Below are positions 6,797 to 14,206 of a DNA stretch of 27,017 nucleotides, one piece after another (positions within the stretch are counted from its first letter, which is position 1; every line of letters starts with the position of its first letter). The translations under genes were made by a program, and so were the position numbers. Below the pieces are notes generated by a model that was not told the origin of the DNA, did not search any database, and saw only the letters and a program-made list of their open reading frames with translations. Origin of the DNA: JAWWBL01 sp033720975 (GTDB lineage Bacteria > Actinomycetota > Acidimicrobiia > Spongiisociales > ZC4RG35); contig JAWWBL010000015.1 in the NCBI GenBank assembly GCA_033720975.1, positions 1 to 27,017 of the forward strand, given 5' to 3'.

Positions 6797-8868
6797 GGGA
6801 TCGCCCCTCTTATCTCGGTGAAGCCGCCTTCCGAAGAAATGACCTGAAGCGTCCCGCCCACTGATTCCAGGCGGTCTGCCATGTTCTCCAGCCCGGACCC
6901 CAGATTCGCCCTATCCACTTCAAAACCCGGGCCTTGGTCGGTGACGGAGAAATGGAGCTCGCCGTCGCTCTCCTTCATTTCGATTCTGATAGGAGGAGAG
7001 GCGTGCTTGACCGCATTCGTCACGGCCTCGGAGATGCCGAAGTAGACCGCAGCTTCGAGATCAGATGGATATCGGCCGACACCGTCGCGGTTGAATTGCA
7101 CTTCGACCGGGGTGGACCCAGCCAGCGCGGAGATGGCAGGGACCAAGCCGTCACTCTCGAGGACCGGCGGATAGATCCCCTTTGCAAGGGCCTGGACGTC
7201 GTCGAGTGCGGCTTGGGCTTCCTCGGTGAGCCCATCGAGCGTGGCCTTCATTTCCTCGGCCCCCTGTTTGTCGGCCAGTCGCGCGGCCACGCCAAGCTTG
7301 ACCTTGAGGGCGACAATGAACTGTTCCGCCCCTTCATGCAGGTCCCGCTCCAGTCGCCTTCGCTCGTTTGCCTGAACTCCGAGCAGCCGCGCTCGCGATT
7401 CCTCGAGGTCGGCCGCACGCTGTTGTAGTGACCGGTTGAGGCGTTGGTAGCCCAGCACCGCTCCGGCTGACCCTGCGAGGTCGGCAGCAAGGGATCTCTC
7501 GGAAGACGACATGGTCGAGCCCCGCTCCTTCACCACCTCCAGTGCACCCACTACCTCATCGTCGTGGACGACGGGAAACGCGTTCGGTGAATCAAGCACG
7601 GGGCTTGCGCCCGGCTCGGCATCGGTAGGCGATGAGGCCGCGGGTGCCATTTCTCCTTCTTGGCCGAGCCAGACGGTGGCGCGCTCGGCCCCGGTGCCCT
7701 CGCGGAGCAGTTCGGCGAGCCGGGCGAGGATGTCTCCATCCGGGCCGCTCCTGCCCATGGATCGGGTGATCTCCCGCAGAACCTCGTACGGGGTCGCGCG
7801 GCTCCCATAAACCATTCGGTTTGCCCACTTCTGGGCGCGAACACGCGCAGGCTCGAATGCGATCGCCACGAGGGCGGTGGCTGCGATGGGAAGAGCGAGC
7901 CCGTCACTTTCGGCCCCGACCAGACGCCCGATACCCGCGACCACGAGCGCATAGACCAGGGTGATGAACGTCACGAGAATCGCCAGCGTGACAGTGCGGC
8001 TTATCACCACGTCTATGTCGTAGAGGCGATGTCGCGTGATGGCAAGAGTGATCGAAACGGGTATTACCGTCACCAGTAGGAAGAACAGCGCTGTGGTAAC
8101 CCAGCCGGCTAGCACGTCTCTGAGAAGCAGGCTGCCGAGAAGCGCCAACACTCCTGTCACGCTGGCGAAGACAACCCACTTTATCTGGGCGCGCACGAGA
8201 GGGTCCGCCCGCCTATAGCGGACGACCATGGCCGGGATGGCCCCGAGAACAAGGGCGAGAATCGTCAGGCCGAAGACAAGCCCAAGCGGACTGCCGTCCT
8301 CTATGCGGTCTTCCACGAACCCAAACGGGTTGGTGACTACCCAGTCCTGATCGGTGGGTCCAATCTCTTTGAGAAACCACTCCCCAGCGATCATCGCGAC
8401 GGTTGCCAAGGTGGCGAACCATCCGGCCCACCGCCAGCGAGGAGTGAGGAAACGGCCCGTCGGGAACACATAGAAAAAGAGCAGGAGCGGAATGATCAAG
8501 AGGATGAAGTAGCCGGTGTTCTGGAAGACGATCGCTAGCGCGTCCCAAATGGTCACCGGGTCGGGTGGGATTGAGGGCTCGCCGAGTTGGGCGATTGATG
8601 CGCCGGTGAGAGCCACATACGAAGCCACCGTCAGAAGGATCCACGCCACCCGGTTACCAGGCCGCCGTATCGCCGTGAGTAGACCGAGGCCCGTGTACAA
8701 GGGCAGGAGGATCAGCCAAACGATCGCATCGATGTCAGCGTTTCCCGAGCTGATCAGGGACGTCGCCGCCGCCGCTGAGATGACCATGAGGAGCGCTGCC
8801 CAGACCCAGGCACTCACGATTGATCTCTTCCTCGACTGTGGCTCGCGGACGGTCTCGTTGAAGCTCAC
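6790..8868 (-). CDS. membrane sensor histidine kinase, NarL-partner type (second of a paralogous pair)
   Basis: A 692-residue kinase. The N-terminal half carries roughly ten hydrophobic segments ending in the motif YDIDVVISRTVTLAILV and then NRMVYGSRATPYEVL. A GAF-like region follows, then a coiled coil. The dimerisation/phosphotransfer box is ERDLHEGAEQ, with phospho-acceptor His511; an acidic Glu replaces the Asp usual after this His in the HisKA_3 family. The HATPase domain has the N-box EAVTNAVKHA and glycine boxes DQGPGFE and GSGLENM. The GTG start at 8868 overlaps the stop of the upstream kinase gene by 4 nt (GTGA). Domain order and many segments match the upstream kinase (8865-10883), so the two are tandem paralogs. 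Likely partners are the receivers at 5766-6796 and 10880-12184. Confidence 0.92.
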   Translation of the reverse strand: MSFNETVREPQSRKRSIVSAWVWAALLMVISAAAATSLISSGNADIDAIVWLILLPLYTGLGLLTAIRRPGNRVAWILLTVASYVALTGASIAQLGEPSIPPDPVTIWDALAIVFQNTGYFILLIIPLLLFFYVFPTGRFLTPRWRWAGWFATLATVAMIAGEWFLKEIGPTDQDWVVTNPFGFVEDRIEDGSPLGLVFGLTILALVLGAIPAMVVRYRRADPLVRAQIKWVVFASVTGVLALLGSLLLRDVLAGWVTTALFFLLVTVIPVSITLAITRHRLYDIDVVISRTVTLAILVTFITLVYALVVAGIGRLVGAESDGLALPIAATALVAIAFEPARVRAQKWANRMVYGSRATPYEVLREITRSMGRSGPDGDILARLAELLREGTGAERATVWLGQEGEMAPAASSPTDAEPGASPVLDSPNAFPVVHDDEVVGALEVVKERGSTMSSSERSLAADLAGSAGAVLGYQRLNRSLQQRAADLEESRARLLGVQANERRRLERDLHEGAEQFIVALKVKLGVAARLADKQGAEEMKATLDGLTEEAQAALDDVQALAKGIYPPVLESDGLVPAISALAGSTPVEVQFNRDGVGRYPSDLEAAVYFGISEAVTNAVKHASPPIRIEMKESDGELHFSVTDQGPGFEVDRANLGSGLENMADRLESVGGTLQVISSEGGFTEIRGAIPY

Positions 8869-10883
8869 GCGGGGACTTTGGTTTGGGTGGGGATGGTGGC
8901 GGTGACGGTGGTTCCGTGTCCTGGTGTGCTGTTGATGGTGATGGTTCCTTCTACGGCATCGATGCGGTCTGTGATGTTTGTCAGGCCGTTGCCTCGCGCC
9001 ACCGTGTCGGGGTCGAACCCGGTGCCATCGTCTCTGACCTCGAAAGCGAGGTGGTTGTTGGTTTCTGTGATGTTGACGAGGATGGATTGGGGGTTGGCGT
9101 GTTTTATGGCGTTTTGGACTGCTTCGAGGACGCAGAAGTAGATGGTGGCTTCGATTTCTCTAGGGTGGCGCCCGACGCCTGCGGCTTGGACGGTGATGGG
9201 TATGGGTTGGCGGTGGAGTTGTGTGGTGAGGGCTGGGCCTAGTCCTTCGGCGTCGAGGAGGGGCGGGTAGATGCCTCGGGCGAGGGTACGTAGTGAGTCG
9301 ATGGTCATGTCGGTTTCGGTTTTGACGGTGGCGAGGACGTCGGCGATGTCGGTGAGTCCTTGGTTGCGGGCCATTGATTCGCTGATCCCGATCTTGATCT
9401 TGAGGGCGACGAGTCGTTGTTGGGCTCCGTCGTGGAGGTCTCGTTCCAGCATCTGTCGGGTTTTGTCCTGAACCGAGACGATTCTTCGGCGCGATTCTCG
9501 GAGCTCGTCGACCCGGGTCTTGAGGGTGTCGGTCAACTGGAGGTTGCGTAACCCCAAACCGAGTCCGGAGGCGACTTGTTCGACAAGTTCTTGGTCGGTG
9601 GGAGAGAAGGGTTGTCCTGGGGGGACGGTGAGAGTGATCAGCCCGAGGTTTTCGCCTTCATGGGTTATCTCAGCTTCGACCTGACCGGCCTCCGGTTCGG
9701 TGTCTTCCGGGTAGGAGGCGACCGGGATGAGGCTGTCGTCACGCCGGACCCATATTGATGCTGCCGTGGCGGTGGTTCCTTCGGCGAGAGAAAGAGCAGC
9801 CCGGAAGAGCATCGTCGTGTCCACTGCGGCCACCCCCTGAGAGAAAGCCGACAACACCTCATAGGGAGTGGTCCGTCTCCCGTAAACCATTCGGTTCGCC
9901 ACCTTTTCCATGCGTCTCCGCACCGGTTGGAACAGAATGGCGATGATCACCGTCGCCCCGATCCCCAACCACACGTTCGGCTCATCACCGGAGCCGAACA
10001 GCAAACCGACCCCAACCACGATCCCCACGTACACCGCACCGATGAACAACGCCAACGCCACAAACACGACTGTCCGGGAAATCACCACGTTGGCGTCGAA
10101 GAGTTGGTATTTGGTCATTGCCGCGGCGAGAGCGACGAAGAGGGCAACGAAGCCGAGGGCGGTGACCCAGCTGAATCCAGTCACGATTCCGAGCAGCGAT
10201 GAGATGACAAACATCGATGCTCCCCAGACGATCCATTTGATCTGGTCGCGCACCTTGCCTTCACTGCGCCGGTAGCGCACCACCAGGCTGGCCAGACAAG
10301 CGAGGGGAACCAGCCAGACATACAGGGCAACTGCCGCGAAGGCTGTTTGATCGGAGCCCACCGGCAGCGGATTGGAGGGTCGCCATTCGTAGATGGTCGA
10401 TGCCGCATTAACCGCCCATCCAATGCCGGCGAGATATGCCAACCACCGCCACCCTCGTGAAGGAAGCCGACCGTCCGGGAAGACCAGAAGCCCGAAGGTG
10501 AGCATCCCAAAGAAACCCAGAGAAGAGGGAACAATCGATAACGCATTAGCCCACGCTGCGCCCCGGGGAAGATCGGCAGGGATCGATCCCCACTCGATCG
10601 GGAGTGTCACCTCCGGCCAGTTCGCTGCGATCACCGCCTGTCCCGCAGCCGAGATGGCGATCAACGGAACGACGCCTGCCAGCAGCCAGGCGTACCTGTT
10701 GCGGGGCTGGGCGTCGGCGACCACCCAGGCAAGAGCGCTGAAGGCGAGCGCAACGACTGCACCCACGGCCGAGTCCTCAACGACTCTCCCCAAGTAGATC
10801 AAAACGGCGGCGCTTGCCACCGTCATCACAACTCCGAGGAGGATCACCGCCCGGAGTGTGATGAGCAAGGTTCGATCACTCAC
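8865..10883 (-). CDS. membrane sensor histidine kinase, NarL-partner type (first of a paralogous pair)
   Basis: A 672-residue kinase starting at GTG 10883, supported by GAGGAGG about 6 nt upstream and a 4-nt GTGA overlap with the cyclase gene's stop. The frame is open further upstream, but that part is out-of-frame cyclase sequence. About ten hydrophobic segments lead to FDANVVISRTVVFVALAL and NRMVYGRRTTPYEVL, then a GAF-like domain. The phosphotransfer box is ERDLHDGAQQRLVALKIKIG with His484. The HATPase core has EAVQNAIKHAN, DDGTGFD and GNGLTNI. Codon use changes sharply within the gene: from about 9455 to the stop, glutamine is almost always CAA and glutamate mostly GAA, while the 5' part and neighbours prefer CAG and GAG. 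That may mean the kinase core was acquired by recombination. Confidence 0.92.
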   Translation of the reverse strand: MSDRTLLITLRAVILLGVVMTVASAAVLIYLGRVVEDSAVGAVVALAFSALAWVVADAQPRNRYAWLLAGVVPLIAISAAGQAVIAANWPEVTLPIEWGSIPADLPRGAAWANALSIVPSSLGFFGMLTFGLLVFPDGRLPSRGWRWLAYLAGIGWAVNAASTIYEWRPSNPLPVGSDQTAFAAVALYVWLVPLACLASLVVRYRRSEGKVRDQIKWIVWGASMFVISSLLGIVTGFSWVTALGFVALFVALAAAMTKYQLFDANVVISRTVVFVALALFIGAVYVGIVVGVGLLFGSGDEPNVWLGIGATVIIAILFQPVRRRMEKVANRMVYGRRTTPYEVLSAFSQGVAAVDTTMLFRAALSLAEGTTATAASIWVRRDDSLIPVASYPEDTEPEAGQVEAEITHEGENLGLITLTVPPGQPFSPTDQELVEQVASGLGLGLRNLQLTDTLKTRVDELRESRRRIVSVQDKTRQMLERDLHDGAQQRLVALKIKIGISESMARNQGLTDIADVLATVKTETDMTIDSLRTLARGIYPPLLDAEGLGPALTTQLHRQPIPITVQAAGVGRHPREIEATIYFCVLEAVQNAIKHANPQSILVNITETNNHLAFEVRDDGTGFDPDTVARGNGLTNITDRIDAVEGTITINSTPGHGTTVTATIPTQTKVPA

Positions 10884-12184
10884 GAGGGCCTCCTCGGATA
10901 CCGGTAGGCGCGGACGGGTTCGACTCGCCCTTTGACCACCTCCGGCTCCAGCTCGTCGGTTTCCGGTTTCTCCGAGAGAGCCTCCCAGGTGGGATGGCTG
11001 ATGATGGTTTCCCCGGGTTCGGCCCACTGCTGGAGCCGATGGGAGAGGTTGACGGTGTCCCCGATGATGGTGTACTCGAGGCGCTCTTCTGAGCCGAGGA
11101 GCGCGGCAGCGACAATGCCGGTGGACAACCCGATGCCGAGCCCGAATTGCTCGAGTCCCTCCGCCGCCCACACCGAGTTGATCTCGGCTTGTGCCTCATG
11201 CATTGCCAATGCTGCGGCCAATGCTGCGTCGGCGTGGTTCTCCATGGGCTCCGGCGCACCGAAGCTCGCCATCACCGCGTCCCCGATGAACTGCATGACC
11301 GTCCCGTTCGCTTCGATGATGGCGTGTGTCATGGCGGCGCGATGCCGGTTCAGTTGGCCCGCGAGCGCGGAAGGCTCCGCTTTCTCCGCGATCGTCGAGT
11401 AGCCCCGGATGTCGGCCATCAGCACAGTCACCTCGAGATCCTCGGTCTCCCCGATCCGGTGACCCCGCCTGCGAAGCCGATCGGCGACTCCGCCGGGCAG
11501 CAGCCGCGACAGCTCCTCGCCTTGCTCCTCCCGGTCGGCGATGGCCCGCTGGAGTGTCTTGAGCTGGTTGATTGCGTTCAGGTTCCCGGACTGGACACCG
11601 GCGGCGAGCCTCACCCAGAGCTTCTCGATCCGCGAGTCGATGTCGGCTGGGGTGGTGTTCATGGTGGCGGCGATCGCCTTGATCGGCGTGCCCTCGGCGA
11701 TGCACGTGACCAGCTTCTGTTCGGACGGGTCGAGGTTTCCCTCCACCGAGATCGGGGAGGTGAGGGCCTCCACGATGCGGGGGTCGAGCATCGAACCGCC
11801 GGTGGCGACCTCGCGAATGGCGCGAGCCAGCTGGTCTCCCTCGGCGACGCGATCCTTGAGCAAATAGGCGTATCCGTCAGAGCCTTCGGCGAGGAGCGAG
11901 ATGGCATATTCGGGGTCGTCGTATTGGCTGAGGATCACCACACCCGTGCCCGGGTTCATTTTCCTCACCAGCTTGGCCGCCTCGATCCCTTCCTTTTGGA
12001 AATTGGGCGGCATGCGTATATCGGTTACCAGGACCTGAGGCGGGTTCTGGTCCGCCGCCTCGATCAACTCTTCGTAATCGCTGGCCACCCCGATGACGTC
12101 GATGTCGTCGCTCATCTGGATGAGCGCTTGGACACCCTCCCTGATCAGGAGGTTGTCATCGGCTAGGAGCACCGAGATCGTCAT
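10880..12184 (-). CDS. response regulator with class III adenylate/guanylate cyclase output
   Basis: A 434-residue protein: receiver (about 1-125), a LuxR-HTH-like linker (about 145-210), then a class III nucleotide cyclase domain (about 250-430). The receiver acceptor is D55 in TDIRMPPNFQKEG. In the cyclase, the metal aspartates are D258 (MADIRGYS) and D302 (FIGDAVM), the transition-state residues are N379 and R383 (VNLSHR), and Thr372 sits at the second purine-specifying position, as in class IIIb. The first purine-specifying Lys is replaced by Gln298. The start ATG at 12184 begins the receiver; the open frame to 12307 is rejected. TAGCTT lies 7 nt before the ATG, so the message may be leaderless. 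It heads an operon with the two histidine kinases. Expected output is cAMP (or another cyclic nucleotide), controlled by phosphorylation. Confidence 0.9.
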   Translation of the reverse strand: MTISVLLADDNLLIREGVQALIQMSDDIDVIGVASDYEELIEAADQNPPQVLVTDIRMPPNFQKEGIEAAKLVRKMNPGTGVVILSQYDDPEYAISLLAEGSDGYAYLLKDRVAEGDQLARAIREVATGGSMLDPRIVEALTSPISVEGNLDPSEQKLVTCIAEGTPIKAIAATMNTTPADIDSRIEKLWVRLAAGVQSGNLNAINQLKTLQRAIADREEQGEELSRLLPGGVADRLRRRGHRIGETEDLEVTVLMADIRGYSTIAEKAEPSALAGQLNRHRAAMTHAIIEANGTVMQFIGDAVMASFGAPEPMENHADAALAAALAMHEAQAEINSVWAAEGLEQFGLGIGLSTGIVAAALLGSEERLEYTIIGDTVNLSHRLQQWAEPGETIISHPTWEALSEKPETDELEPEVVKGRVEPVRAYRYPRRPS

Positions 12185-12191
12185 GTCTTCA

Positions 12192-12197
12192 AAGCTA
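12192..12197 (-). promoter_or_regulatory. possible -10 element for the cyclase-kinase operon
   Basis: On the minus strand this is TAGCTT (TAnnnT), ending 7 nt upstream of the ATG at 12184. It could drive a leaderless or near-leaderless transcript. The inverted repeat at 12202-12226 sits immediately upstream, where it would cover the -35 zone. Confidence 0.35.
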
Positions 12198-12201
12198 CGA
12201 C

Positions 12202-12226
12202 ACACGGTCGCTGGCATCGACCGTGT
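12202..12226. promoter_or_regulatory. 9-bp perfect inverted repeat, candidate operator
   Basis: ACACGGTCG, a 7-nt centre, then CGACCGTGT. The repeat lies in the divergent promoter region, about 18-42 bp upstream of the cyclase ATG, next to its putative -10. The centre-to-centre spacing would put the two half-sites about 1.5 helical turns apart, which suits a dimeric regulator such as the NarL-like protein of this island. That link is inference. Confidence 0.45.
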
Positions 12227-12241
12227 TGTCCGCCCTTTTCG

Positions 12242-12257
12242 GTGTGGAAAACCACAC
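12242..12257. promoter_or_regulatory. 6-bp inverted repeat, candidate second operator
   Basis: GTGTGG-AAAA-CCACAC, a perfect 6-bp repeat around a 4-nt A tract, 15 bp to the right of the larger repeat and roughly 90 bp upstream of the sigma factor start. It may be a binding site for a dimeric repressor or activator, or a chance repeat. Confidence 0.35.
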
Positions 12258-12288
12258 TTCCCCGTCAGGTGAGACGTCGCGAGATTTC

Positions 12289-12317
12289 TGTCACCCAGAC
12301 ATCGCATTTGCTCCGTT
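12289..12317 (+). promoter_or_regulatory. possible ECF-type autoregulatory promoter
   Basis: TGTCACC at 12289-12295 and CGTT at 12314-12317 are separated by 18 bp, resembling the TGTCA ... CGT arrangement of some ECF-sigma promoters, and lie just before the ECF sigma gene. Many ECF genes transcribe themselves. The match is short and could be chance. Confidence 0.22.
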
Positions 12318-12346
12318 GTAAGGCCATGATCACCGCGATTGGTGTC

Positions 12347-12796
12347 ATGGACAACGAACAGACATACAGGGAGTACGCGTCTGAGCTGACCCGCTACGCC
12401 ACGGGCCTGGTCGGCCCGTTCGACGCAGCGGATGTCGTCAGTGACGCTTGCCTGCGTGCCTTCATGTCCAGGAGGTGGCCTGAGGTCACCAACCGGCGCG
12501 CGTATCTGTACAAGACGGTGCTATCGGTGGCGAATGATCATCATCGGAGCACTCTCTCGCGGCGGCTTCGTGAGATGAAGTCTGCCGATCGGGAGGCCAC
12601 CACGTCGCCGGAGATCGACTTCGATGTCCTGGCCGCGGTGGAGCGTCTTTCCTTACAACAGCGGTCTGCGGTGCTTCTCACCTATTGGGCCGACCTCTCG
12701 GTTGATGACGTCGCAGAGACGATGGGAGTGTCGACAGGTTCGGTGAAGCGCCATCTCGCCCGCGCCCGCAAGCGACTAAAGGAGTGGCTGTCATGA
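12347..12796 (+). CDS. ECF-family RNA polymerase sigma factor
   Basis: A sigma-70 family protein of about 149 residues with region 2 (DAADVVSDACLRAFMSRRWP, then NRRAYLYKTVLSVANDHHR) and region 4 (LSLQQRSAVLLTYWADLSVD, then VAETMGVSTGSVKRHLARAR), separated by a short linker. That is the two-region layout of ECF sigma factors. I place the start at ATG 12347 (MDNEQTYREY), where region 2 normally begins. ATG at 12326 is an alternative, with AAGG only 2 nt upstream. The gene overlaps the next one by 4 nt (ATGA), so the downstream GerMN protein is very probably its partner. It is transcribed divergently from the cyclase operon and shares the 160-bp region with two inverted repeats. Confidence 0.9.
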   Translation: MDNEQTYREYASELTRYATGLVGPFDAADVVSDACLRAFMSRRWPEVTNRRAYLYKTVLSVANDHHRSTLSRRLREMKSADREATTSPEIDFDVLAAVERLSLQQRSAVLLTYWADLSVDDVAETMGVSTGSVKRHLARARKRLKEWLS

Positions 12797-13899
12797 GCGA
12801 TTCCGCGGATAAGAAGCTGAGAGAGCTCGCGGAGCGAGTCGTGGCTATGTCCCCTGAGCCGCCGCCGTACCCAGAGGAGGTCATTTTGACGACACCATCG
12901 AGCTCCAATCGCAGACGCAGCCCAGCGCTGGTGTTTGCCGGAGCCGCAGGGCTGGTGCTGATGATTGGATTGGTGGCGGTGTTCATCGGCATGGACCGTG
13001 GCACTGATCCGGCCGTGAGCCCCACGACTGTGCCGATCACGGCGCCAACCGGGTCCACCGCACCGGTGCCTTCAACGGGCCCTTCGACGACGGTGCCTCA
13101 GGCAACGACCTTTGAGACCATGGTCTTTTTGGTCACCGACCCCGAAAACAGTTTCCTCGGGAACCCTGCGCTGGTGCCGTTCAACACCTCGGTCCTGCTC
13201 CCAGGAACAAGCCCCGACCCGGACCTGCTCGGCTTGTCAGCGCTCCAGCTGTTGGGGGCACCGGACCGCACGGTGGAGCCGCCCCCTGGTTTTTACAACG
13301 CGGTGCCTCAGGGCGTCGAGTTCTACGGCATCAGCCGCAGGGCGGATGGGGCGATCGTGGTGGACGTGAGCGCCAACTTCGCCGCCGGGGCCGGTGGGCT
13401 TCTCGCCGACTTCACCATGCTGAACCAGGTGGTCTACACCGTCACCTGGCCCGACCCGGAGGCAACGGTCGTCTTCGCCGTCGATGGCGAGGTGATCGAT
13501 GTCTTCGGTAGCGAAGGCCTCGTGATTGGTGATGGTGTGGGCCGGACGGACTTCCTCGACCATCTCAACTCGATCATCATCACCGCGCCGTTCATCCTGG
13601 ACGGCGATGAGCTGCCGATGGTGGTTGGTCTCGCCAACGTGTTCGAGGCAACCGTGCAGATGAGGATCATCGACGCCGACACCGGGGAGGTGGTCCACCA
13701 GGACTTCACCACCGCCACCTGCGGGACCGGGTGTTGGGGTGAGTTCGGCTTCAGCCTCGACATCAACGGCCTCGAGGAGGGACAGCTGGTCCAGGTCTAC
13801 TGGGGCTCACCAGAGGACGGCTCGGACCAGGACGTGGTCACATACCCGGTGGGCCCATCAGGTGAGCCCTGGGACTTCTTCCCCAACTTCGAGGAGTGA
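12793..13899 (+). CDS. membrane-anchored GerMN/Gmad2 protein, putative regulator of the ECF sigma factor
   Basis: A 368-residue protein, ATG at 12793 overlapping the sigma factor stop by 4 nt. It has a short cytoplasmic segment (1-42) ending in RRR, one transmembrane helix (about 45-66), a Thr/Pro/Ser-rich extracytoplasmic linker, and then two domains. The first, about residues 105-240, resembles GerMN (VVDVSANFAAGAGG, then LNQVVYTVTW and VVFAVDG). The second, about 260-345, resembles the Gmad2 Ig-like domain (IIITAPFILDG, then VGLANVFEATVQMRIID). These domains occur in sporulation proteins and also in non-sporulating actinobacterial envelope proteins. The N-terminal part is too short for a full zinc anti-sigma domain and has no HxxxCxxC motif. 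An anti-sigma-like role is inferred from the pairing only. A strong hairpin follows 18 bp after the stop. Confidence 0.82.
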   Translation: MSDSADKKLRELAERVVAMSPEPPPYPEEVILTTPSSSNRRRSPALVFAGAAGLVLMIGLVAVFIGMDRGTDPAVSPTTVPITAPTGSTAPVPSTGPSTTVPQATTFETMVFLVTDPENSFLGNPALVPFNTSVLLPGTSPDPDLLGLSALQLLGAPDRTVEPPPGFYNAVPQGVEFYGISRRADGAIVVDVSANFAAGAGGLLADFTMLNQVVYTVTWPDPEATVVFAVDGEVIDVFGSEGLVIGDGVGRTDFLDHLNSIIITAPFILDGDELPMVVGLANVFEATVQMRIIDADTGEVVHQDFTTATCGTGCWGEFGFSLDINGLEEGQLVQVYWGSPEDGSDQDVVTYPVGPSGEPWDFFPNFEE

Positions 13900-13917
13900 C
13901 CCGCCCCTCCCATTCGT

Positions 13918-13964
13918 TTCTGTGCGGATTTACGGGCCAAATCGGCCCGTAAATCCGCACAGAA
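13918..13964. terminator. bidirectional terminator hairpin, 21-bp perfect stem
   Basis: A 21-bp arm (13918-13938) is followed by a 5-nt loop (AAATC, 13939-13943) and its exact reverse complement (13944-13964). It sits between two convergent genes, the GerMN gene and the ferredoxin gene, with 18 bp and 14 bp to spare, the usual place for a shared terminator. There is no clear U-tract on either side, so it may stop transcription without one, block antisense reading, or stabilise 3' ends. Confidence 0.75.
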
Positions 13965-13978
13965 CGGGAGTTGGGTCT

Positions 13979-14206
13979 CTAAAGCTCGGGTGAGCCGACC
14001 GGTTCGAAGACTTCCTCGAGGATGATGGCTCGGGTGGGACAGGCCGCAACGACGTCTCGCAGCGTGTCCTCGTCAACGGTGCTCGGGTCGAGCAGCTCGG
14101 GTTTGATGAAGTCACCCTGGCGCCACTGGAACGCGGTCGGCGCCAGGGCGATGCAGGTTCCCGCGCCGATGCACCGCCTCCGGTCGATAACCACTCTCAC
14201 GCCCAT
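13979..14206 (-). CDS. ferredoxin, [3Fe-4S] type
   Basis: A 75-residue single-cluster ferredoxin. The cluster ligands are Cys in RCIGAGTC (Cys-x5-Cys spacing) and Cys in AACPTRAI, with APTAF after the second Cys. This three-cysteine CX5C...CP layout is that of the [3Fe-4S] ferredoxins that feed electrons to cytochromes P450 and related oxygenases. The start ATG at 14206 has AGGCAGG about 6 nt upstream and overlaps the end of the large regulator by 10 nt; GTG at 14200, giving a 4-nt GTGA overlap, is an alternative. No P450 or ferredoxin reductase is seen nearby in the window, so its electron partner is unknown. It ends 14 bp from the shared hairpin. Confidence 0.9.
   Translation of the reverse strand: MGVRVVIDRRRCIGAGTCIALAPTAFQWRQGDFIKPELLDPSTVDEDTLRDVVAACPTRAIILEEVFEPVGSPEL

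Noticed and set aside
10884..11171. Upstream extension of the first histidine kinase
   Set aside because: It reads through the cyclase gene in another frame as Arg/His/Pro-rich sequence; GTG at 10883 has GAGGAGG and a GTGA overlap.
11147..12166. Plus-strand open frame of 339 codons
   Set aside because: It lies wholly opposite the receiver-cyclase gene, which has intact catalytic motifs in the other strand.
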